A DNA stretch of 10,570 bases from JADFNO01 sp965369945 (GTDB lineage: Bacteria; Planctomycetota; Phycisphaerae; Phycisphaerales; SM1A02): assembly GCA_965369945.1 (NCBI GenBank), contig CBDUST010000144.1:1-10570 (forward strand), given 5' to 3'. This document shows positions 6,536 to 10,570 of the stretch, piece after piece. The number at the start of each line of letters is the position of its first letter. Position 1 is the stretch's first letter. A program made the translations under genes and the position numbers. Under the pieces are notes generated by a model, which saw nothing but the letters and a program-made list of their open reading frames with translations, searched no databases and had not been told where the DNA came from.

Positions 6536-7779
6536 CTCTTATGTCGCTGTTGCCCCGTGGTGCCAGCATGCGACGGATCGTGCTTTTCGTGACTGTAAAC
6601 GGGGAGTTGGGGCATTCTGCCACTCTCCCCTGAAGGGTCAGCCGGGGACGGTTTTTGCCCACTCGTGCCCGCAGTTTGTGCGTCTAATTGTGCGTCATCC
6701 AAGAGGTGAGGAAGTAGACCGACGGCCGGGGCTGTCGGAAGGGCGTTGACGTCAGCGTAGGTCAGTGCCGTGAGGCGCGGATCGCGATGCCGCATCAGTT
6801 CCATTGTGATACGGGGGGCCACACCGGCTCGGTGCAGATTGGTGGCGAACGTGTGCCGGAGAGCGTGGAAGTCCACCTTCCGGCTGGATCCATCGACCTT
6901 CGCGATTCCGGCACGCTCCAGTTCACGTGCGAGCGTGTGGTGTGAAGGCATCGTCGGGAAGACGGCGGCAGCTGGATCGCACGGCGAGGGGCGGGCTGCA
7001 TCCAGCTCCCTGGCGAGTTCGCCGGTAAGCCAAATGAGGGCGTCCTTTCGGTTTTTCGTCGTCGAAGCCCGGACTCGGACGTACGGCCTAGATCCTTCAA
7101 GGACGACATCGCGCCAGACCAGCTGCCGGAGTTCGCCGCGCCTGAGTCCCGTATGTACGGCCGTCAAGTACAGCGGTCGCCTTGGCCCTGCTACCTTCAG
7201 GAGTCGCCGCATTTCCTCGTCGGTGAACGCCCGACGCTCTACTGATCGACGTCCGCGTGTCTCAGCCTTGGAAACGCCCTCGAGCGGATTCTCAAGGATC
7301 CGTCCTGATCGCCTCAGCCACTCGAGCAGCGACTTCGGGGCATCGAGATAGTCATTCAGGGTCTTTGGCGACTTGATCTGACCCGCTCTCCAGTCGATGA
7401 ACGACGCGGTTGTCACATCTCTGACGTGTTCCCAGCCACACACAGCGATCAGACTCTCGATACGGCTTCGGACGTGTCGCACATACTCCGATGACCGCCC
7501 TCGCGCCTCGAGATCAGCCACGAAGGCGTCCAGATGGTCACTGAGGGTCGAGGTCGCCGCCTCGCGAAGAGGAACGGGGGCGCGAATACCGGCACGCTCC
7601 AGCTCCTTCTCGCGGACAATCTCCGTGAGACGCTTCTCAGCGACCCGCTTCTCCGTGGTCCGAAGAGACAGCCGGGCCACTGTCGTATCGCCGTCGAGCC
7701 GGTACTGCCCCCACCAGATTCGGCTCACGACTCGCTTACCATTTCGACGACGCGATGGCTTGAATACATGTTGGATCAT
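6448..7779 (-). CDS. int: Tyrosine recombinase / site-specific integrase
   Basis: This enzyme catalyses integration and excision of the element by the tyrosine-recombinase mechanism. It has 443 residues: an N-terminal arm-binding-type region, a SAM-like core-binding domain (about 78-170, 'LSDHLDAFVADLEARG...WLRRSG') and a catalytic domain (about 183-360). The full catalytic set is visible: R213 in HTGLRRGE, K242 in TTKNRKD, H305 and R308 in FHALRH, H331 in LMRHRDPRLT, and nucleophile Y341 in LTYAD. GGGAG lies seven bases before the ATG. The C-terminal 80 or so residues are low-complexity; residues from about 415 ('GAGGNRTPVPKQ') are encoded antisense to ssrA. A tail of this kind is a recurrent signature of integrases abutting RNA genes. 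The catalytic part is confident; the function of the tail is unknown. Confidence 0.95.
   Translation of the reverse strand: MIQHVFKPSRRRNGKRVVSRIWWGQYRLDGDTTVARLSLRTTEKRVAEKRLTEIVREKELERAGIRAPVPLREAATSTLSDHLDAFVADLEARGRSSEYVRHVRSRIESLIAVCGWEHVRDVTTASFIDWRAGQIKSPKTLNDYLDAPKSLLEWLRRSGRILENPLEGVSKAETRGRRSVERRAFTDEEMRRLLKVAGPRRPLYLTAVHTGLRRGELRQLVWRDVVLEGSRPYVRVRASTTKNRKDALIWLTGELARELDAARPSPCDPAAAVFPTMPSHHTLARELERAGIAKVDGSSRKVDFHALRHTFATNLHRAGVAPRITMELMRHRDPRLTALTYADVNALPTAPAVGLLPHLLDDAQLDAQTAGTSGQKPSPADPSGESGRMPQLPVYSHEKHDPSHAGTTGQQRHKSGAGGNRTPVPKQSASRVYTCSRYLISVQ
6511..6535 (+). other. Presumed attachment core (attL) in the tmRNA T-arm/acceptor stem
   Basis: Tyrosine recombinases commonly use the 3' end of tRNA or tmRNA genes as attB and rebuild the RNA gene from their own copy of the core. 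Here the recombinase gene abuts and overlaps this end, and gene content changes abruptly to mobile-type genes after it. The exact core is not provable, because the second copy (attR) is not in the window. Confidence 0.5.
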
Positions 7780-7819
7780 TTACATTCTCCCGCAAGGATT
7801 TTATCTCGAAGTTACACGT

Positions 7820-7848
7820 AGTATCGCATCAGATTGTTCCTGGCGCAA
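7820..7848 (-). promoter_or_regulatory. Candidate promoter for the integrase
   Basis: On the minus strand, TTGCGC (7848-7843) and GATACT (7825-7820) are 17 bases apart. Each matches the sigma-70 consensus at four of six positions. The position is suitable, 40 bases before the integrase ATG and after the stop of the third HTH gene. This is weak evidence; read-through from the HTH genes is equally possible. Confidence 0.3.
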
Positions 7849-7862
7849 GTCTGAAATAAGCT

Positions 7863-8246
7863 TCATCGAGTTCCACCGCGCTTGATCAGTTGCTGGACAG
7901 ATCTTTTGTTGACGCGGACACATCGGCCTATGTTTACTCGTGCTAATTCACCGGCGGCGATGAGCCGCCAGCAGGTCCGCGCACTCACATTCAATGCTGC
8001 TGCCGCCTGGGGGACAGTGAGGAGCTGACGCATCCCGTCGCCATCGACATTCGGATTGGGCCCCTGCGGTTTCCATGCATCCATAGCGATGCCCGGGTCC
8101 GCGTCAGCGGGGCTCGTGGGCATGGGGTCTCTGCCGCAGTCCTCACTTCTCTGCTCGAAGAGGCTCTGCGTCGGATCGAGGCTCTGCTTGGGCCTCCGTC
8201 GCCTTGGCGTCAAGCGGTCCGACTTGTCCTCATTCCACGCGGTCAT
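7863..8246 (-). CDS. Helix-turn-helix protein, excisionase/AlpA-like (third of three)
   Basis: This is a DNA-binding protein of the MerR-like HTH_17/excisionase type, a class that controls excision direction or element genes. The HTH occupies the C-terminal end: 'LLTVPQAAAALNVSARTCWRLIAAGEL', then the wing 'RVNIGRCVRVNKRSVQQLIKR'. About 70 preceding residues are basic, polar and unconserved-looking. I prefer the ATG at 8246 (127 residues) because it forms an ATGA overlap with the stop at 8243 of the alternative frame of the middle gene; a GTG at 8252 adds two residues. GGAAGG (8262-8257) lies ten bases before the ATG. A shorter form starting at the internal Met just before 'RQLLTV' is possible but lacks a good ribosome binding site. 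Confidence 0.75.
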   Translation of the reverse strand: MTAWNEDKSDRLTPRRRRPKQSLDPTQSLFEQRSEDCGRDPMPTSPADADPGIAMDAWKPQGPNPNVDGDGMRQLLTVPQAAAALNVSARTCWRLIAAGELARVNIGRCVRVNKRSVQQLIKRGGTR

Positions 8247-8454
8247 GTCCACTCAGCCTTCCGAGAAAGAAGCCACACCGATCGTTTGCCGCCGACCTCC
8301 GCCTTCTGAAACCTGCGCGCCTCAACATCTTTTGTCGTCCTCTCACTCCACAGCCCCACCCGGCCACCGTCGAGTGGTCGCAGCGCCACCCCTCGGCAAG
8401 TGCCTTGACGCTGATAGAGCGTCTCGATCGGGTTGTCTGGTCTGCTGCTGTCAT
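8230..8454 (-). CDS. Small HTH-like protein, probably frameshifted (second of three)
   Basis: The ATG at 8454 overlaps the stop of the preceding HTH gene as ATGA. The N-terminal part reads 'SISVKALAEGWRCDHSTV' (about 13-30), a helix-turn-helix opening like those in small element regulators. After that the frame (74 residues, stop at 8230) becomes an arginine-rich stretch that does not look like a wing. The neighbouring frame, ending at 8243, reads 'EARRFQKAEVGGKRSVWLLS', which looks much more like the missing wing and final helix. Its TGA also overlaps the next ATG (8246) as ATGA. I therefore infer one indel between roughly 8300 and 8375: sequencing error, true mutation or ribosomal shift. 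No known function. Confidence 0.5.
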   Translation of the reverse strand: MTAADQTTRSRRSISVKALAEGWRCDHSTVAGWGCGVRGRQKMLRRAGFRRRRSAANDRCGFFLGRLSGHDRVE

Positions 8455-8699
8455 TTTTCTTGCCGACGCCGACGGATCCTCTCCCACATGACACGCGACG
8501 GACTGCCCGCCTCGACCCACGCGCGCACCTCCATTGCGCGCCAGCGCACGCAGCGCCCGAGCCGAACAGGAGCCGGCAACTCTCCGCGGGCTTGGAGCGT
8601 GTATAGATGTCGTTCCGAAACACGGAGAAGCCTGGCCACCTCACGGGCAGAAAGAAGTAGACTTTCACCTCCACGTTGAGAAGGGTCTCGATTCATCAT
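8451..8699 (-). CDS. AlpA/excisionase-like helix-turn-helix protein (first of three)
   Basis: This is an 82-residue protein consisting almost wholly of an HTH_17/AlpA-type winged helix-turn-helix: 'LLSAREVARLLRVSERHLYT' followed by 'RGELPAPVRLGRCVRWRAME' and 'VRAWVEAG'. Such proteins act as excisionases or as small transcription regulators of mobile elements. The start at 8699 is supported by GGAGG (8710-8706), six bases upstream. A longer frame from 8741 lacks such a site, so I reject it. The gene ends with TGA inside the ATGA that starts the next gene. It comes first in the cluster that ends with the integrase. The specific role (excisionase or repressor) is not decidable from sequence. Confidence 0.85.
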   Translation of the reverse strand: MMNRDPSQRGGESLLLSAREVARLLRVSERHLYTLQARGELPAPVRLGRCVRWRAMEVRAWVEAGSPSRVMWERIRRRRQEK

Positions 8700-8893
8700 T
8701 CCCGGCCTCCGTTCGATTCCCTGATGCGCTCGCGCACGCATCTGAAAATTGTCTGCAGTCTCCTGCGGTGAAGTTCAGTTGTTCGCCGTTGCAAGCACCG
8801 CCGATTGCGCTCATGCGCGGGCTTCATTAACCAACGATCCCACTACACAACACACCCACTGCTTCCATGCACCCATGCTCCAACGCACCACCC

Positions 8894-8925
8894 AAAAACC
8901 CCTGGCCCACCCTGAGCAGGGCCAG
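8894..8925 (-). terminator. Intrinsic terminator-like hairpin between the zinc-ribbon and HTH genes
   Basis: On the minus strand, CTGGCCC (8925-8919) pairs with GGGCCAG (8908-8902) around a 10-base loop, followed by GGG and TTTTT (8898-8894). It would end transcription coming from the ATPase/zinc-ribbon genes. The rest of 8700-9025 holds no convincing gene: only short low-complexity frames, a second hairpin at 8990-9009, and the leader of the first HTH gene. Confidence 0.55.
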
Positions 8926-8989
8926 TTCCCTCTCGCCTCTGCAGCGCTGTGCTGCTCCTGACGAGGGGAAAAACCCCGCCCCCATCCAC

Positions 8990-9009
8990 GGCGAGGAACG
9001 CTCCTCGCC
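8990..9009. repeat. Hairpin GGCGAGGA/TCCTCGCC after the zinc-ribbon gene
   Basis: This is a perfect 8-bp stem with a 4-base loop, 16 bases beyond the zinc-ribbon stop on the minus strand. GGGGTTTTTCCCC (minus strand, 8977-8965) lies a little further on. Together these may attenuate or end transcription, but no T-run follows the stem directly. Confidence 0.4.
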
Positions 9010-9025
9010 CGGCCGGGAGCGCCGC

Positions 9026-9199
9026 TCACGCGCCGTCCACTGCCTTCTTCTCGCGCCTCGAGAAGGACGCCTCTTCCGGCGACTCGGCCTCGACGAGTTC
9101 GTCCGGCAGCTCCATTCCCTCGCACGCGGGACACAATCCCGTGTCGCCTGCGGGCAGGAACTCGCCGCAGATGCAGGTCTCGAATTCGTTTTCGCCCAT
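9026..9199 (-). CDS. 57-residue zinc-ribbon-like small protein
   Basis: This small frame has four cysteines in a zinc-ribbon layout: C9-x-C11 and C23-x2-C26 ('CICGEFLPAGDTGLCPAC'), followed by an acidic stretch ('ELPDELVEAESPEE') and a short basic tail. The start is very well supported: GGAGG (9211-9207) lies seven bases before the ATG, inside GGAGGTGA, nearly a full anti-Shine-Dalgarno complement. It lies 187 bases downstream of the HerA-like ATPase gene on the same strand and before a terminator-like hairpin, so the two may be co-transcribed. I do not recognise a family. Similar small zinc ribbons serve as adaptors or DNA/RNA-binding cofactors; whether this one partners the ATPase is inference. 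Confidence 0.75.
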   Translation of the reverse strand: MGENEFETCICGEFLPAGDTGLCPACEGMELPDELVEAESPEEASFSRREKKAVDGA

Positions 9200-9386
9200 G
9201 CAATCACCTCCGAGGCCTCCTTGTGAGCGCGCGGCCGAAAGCCGTTGCGGTCGAGGGGGTCGCAGACCGCAAGGGGCGTTACGCCGCCAGCGGTTTCACG
9301 GGGAGGTGTTTTGCGCCCCGGCGAAACCCCCCAGCGCGGCGGCGGGCCACGGCCCGCAGGCTTGCTCCTTGAAAAAGCCCCTCCCA
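9200..9386 (-). other. GC-rich spacer between the ATPase and zinc-ribbon genes
   Basis: This is 187 bases with hairpin potential, including GCGGGCC/GGCCCGC around AC and a GCGGTC/GACCGC pair. A long frame starting GTG-ATG at 9390 overlaps the ATPase stop and runs through the zinc-ribbon gene in another frame. Its composition is Arg/Pro/Gly-rich, so I do not call it. Apart from the zinc-ribbon ribosome binding site, I see nothing functional. Confidence 0.4.
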
Positions 9387-10570
9387 TCACGCTCCCTCCC
9401 GCTGGAACCGGTCGACGATCCCCCGCCAGTTGAATCCCGCCTTCAGCGCGGTCTCGGCGTCGTAGATCAGGATCTTGGCGAGCAGTCGTGCGGCCTCCTC
9501 TTCCGACGTCCCCTCGCGCGCGAGCCGCACGCGCAGCGCGTTCTCGAGGGACCGCACCTTGCTGCGCTCGATCGTGATCATCACGACCCCGTCCACCTCC
9601 GCTACCTCTCCCAGGCGGAGCAGGCGCTCGGCCTCGTAGCCGACGCTGTTTGTTGAGCAGATCTGCAGTGGGATGCGCAGGCCGTCGCGCGTCTTTGCCA
9701 GCGAGTCGTACCGCACGTCGTTGAAGGCGCCGGCTCGCGTGAGGCTGATGCGCGGATCACTGATGCTCCACGCACGCTCCGAGCGCTTCAGCCCGACTCG
9801 ATGCATGGTTCCGCCCTCCTCCCGGATGGTTGGGAAGCCGAGCCGCGCGGCTGATGTGTTGCCCTTGTCGGTGAAGTCGTAGAATTCTTGCTTCCTGATT
9901 GTCCCCGCGCGGCGGATGAGCCCGTACTGGAAGAGCAGCTTCTTGCCGCGGTAGTGCTTGTGCCGATCGATGCCGAGCCGCTCCTCCCGCTCTTCGTTCG
10001 TCTCCCATGGCCGCGTCCAGATGGCGCGCGCGATCTCAATGGCGCAACGCGTGAGCGGCTCCGCGTCTTGAGCTGGTGGTTCTCCCGTTGACAGACCGCC
10101 CGCCTCCACGACGCCCACCAAGGGCACGCGCGGGACCACGAACGGGGTCAGCTCCGCGATCGACCGCTCGATCACCGCCTCCACCCCCGCGATCGCGACC
10201 TCGCCTTCGAGGTCGCCGACCATCACCGAGCCCGGCTGCACGCGCACGCGGAACGGCACGCATATCCGATCACCCCCTAACCGGACAATCGCCGTCCCCG
10301 TCGGCAGGTGGGGCAGCTCCTCTGCCTGCTGGCGGGTGAGCCCCAGTAGGTCGGAGACCGCATGCGACTCCGGCGGCGAACAGCGGAAGCCGAGACGGAA
10401 ACGGAGCGACGCGGCAACCGCCCGGGATATTTCAGACGGCACCTGCTCGCAGGTCAGCAGCGTGAGGTTGAGGGCTCGGAGTTTGTTTACGAGCTCCTCG
10501 AACGGGGGGAGCTCAGCGGCGTCGCGCGCCCGGATGAGCGACCGGGCCTCGTCGCACACGATCATGATCG
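9387..10570 (-). CDS. HerA/TraG/VirD4-like ATPase, C-terminal part, with winged helix and possible nuclease-like domain
   Basis: The frame is open to the window edge. The Met at 10565 is not the start: it lies in the hydrophobic strand before Walker B ('IMIVCDEARSL'). Numbering from that Met, 'LNLTLLTCEQVPSEISRAV' (32-50), 'RFRLGFRCSP' (55-64), 'LGLTRQQAEELPHLPTGTAIVRL' (74-96) and 'PFRVRV' (104-109) follow the pattern of HerA/TraG/VirD4 ATPases that pump DNA. Residues 195-236 ('RLGIDRHKHYRGKKLLFQYG') look like a winged helix. Residues 255-330 ('FNDVRYDS', 'RIPLQICSTN', 'VDGVVMI') recall a PD-(D/E)xK fold with Q301 and C303 in place of the usual acidic and lysine residues, so it may be inactive. 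Walker A lies outside the window. The role in DNA transfer, packaging or defence is unresolved. Confidence 0.75.
   Translation of the reverse strand, partial: IMIVCDEARSLIRARDAAELPPFEELVNKLRALNLTLLTCEQVPSEISRAVAASLRFRLGFRCSPPESHAVSDLLGLTRQQAEELPHLPTGTAIVRLGGDRICVPFRVRVQPGSVMVGDLEGEVAIAGVEAVIERSIAELTPFVVPRVPLVGVVEAGGLSTGEPPAQDAEPLTRCAIEIARAIWTRPWETNEEREERLGIDRHKHYRGKKLLFQYGLIRRAGTIRKQEFYDFTDKGNTSAARLGFPTIREEGGTMHRVGLKRSERAWSISDPRISLTRAGAFNDVRYDSLAKTRDGLRIPLQICSTNSVGYEAERLLRLGEVAEVDGVVMITIERSKVRSLENALRVRLAREGTSEEEAARLLAKILIYDAETALKAGFNWRGIVDRFQREGA

Larger units (their letters stand above)
6511..10570. mobile_element. Left end of an integrative element inserted in ssrA
   Basis: The boundary is inferred from the tmRNA 3' end plus the adjacent tyrosine recombinase. 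All genes I accept from here to the window end are on the minus strand: recombinase, three small HTH proteins, a zinc-ribbon protein and a HerA/TraG-like ATPase. This content is typical of prophages and integrative mobilisable elements, but no capsid, relaxase or replication gene is seen here to decide between them. The rightmost part is visibly richer in G+C than the chromosomal side. The right end is not in the window. Confidence 0.8.

Noticed and set aside
8056..8679. Plus-strand frame of 207 codons opposite the HTH genes
   Set aside because: It is antisense to three supported HTH frames, has a skewed Ser/Arg/Pro composition and no ribosome binding site.
8711..8721. GTTCGATTCCC identical to the tmRNA T-arm (6515-6525), possibly a second att site or tRNA remnant
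   Set aside because: Eleven bases; a match of this length is expected by chance in a window this size, and no acceptor stem or other tRNA arm surrounds it.
8700..8741. Longer start for the first HTH protein
   Set aside because: The GGAGG six bases before the ATG at 8699 decides for the shorter form.
8827..9390. A 187-residue minus-strand frame starting GTG-ATG and overlapping the ATPase stop
   Set aside because: It is Arg/Pro/Gly-rich, runs through the better supported zinc-ribbon gene in another frame and crosses the terminator-like hairpin; it is most likely a GC-driven open frame.

Overview
The window joins a conserved chromosomal segment to the left end of an element integrated in the tmRNA gene. 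The host looks like a planctomycete, possibly of the Phycisphaerae. The reasons are moderate G+C, spacers full of hairpin repeats, a nine-residue tmRNA tag, and a GspE/GspF pair set among scattered housekeeping genes. This placement is pattern recognition, not a computed result.

Chromosomal part (1-6535). It opens inside a GspE/PilB-type secretion or pilus ATPase, followed by its GspF/PilC membrane partner. Next comes a GAF-domain protein with the cysteines of free-methionine-(R)-sulfoxide reductase. A recJ gene (minus strand) faces it, and adk (adenylate kinase) diverges from recJ. A spacer of about 340 bases (5317-5655) holds no convincing gene but several inverted repeats and a terminator-like hairpin. 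An antibiotic-biosynthesis-monooxygenase-fold protein (minus) follows. The chromosomal part ends with ssrA (tmRNA, plus strand, 6188-6535), which reads a tag ADTQLALAA.

Element part (about 6511 to the window end). Every gene I accept here is on the minus strand, pointing toward ssrA. In transcription order they are: the C-terminal two thirds of a HerA/TraG/VirD4-like ATPase running in from beyond the window; a 57-residue zinc-ribbon protein with a very good ribosome binding site; a terminator-like hairpin; three very small helix-turn-helix genes joined by ATGA-type overlaps, the middle one apparently frameshifted; and a tyrosine recombinase. The recombinase reading frame runs 88 bases into ssrA, so its tail is written on the antisense strand of the tmRNA 3' end, which is the presumed attachment site.

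How the parts fit together. The recombinase and the excisionase-like HTH proteins make a standard integration/excision and regulation module. The HerA-like ATPase, with an added winged helix and a possible degenerate nuclease-like domain, is the cargo or transfer component and is the least explained part. The far end of the element and the ATPase N-terminus lie outside the window.
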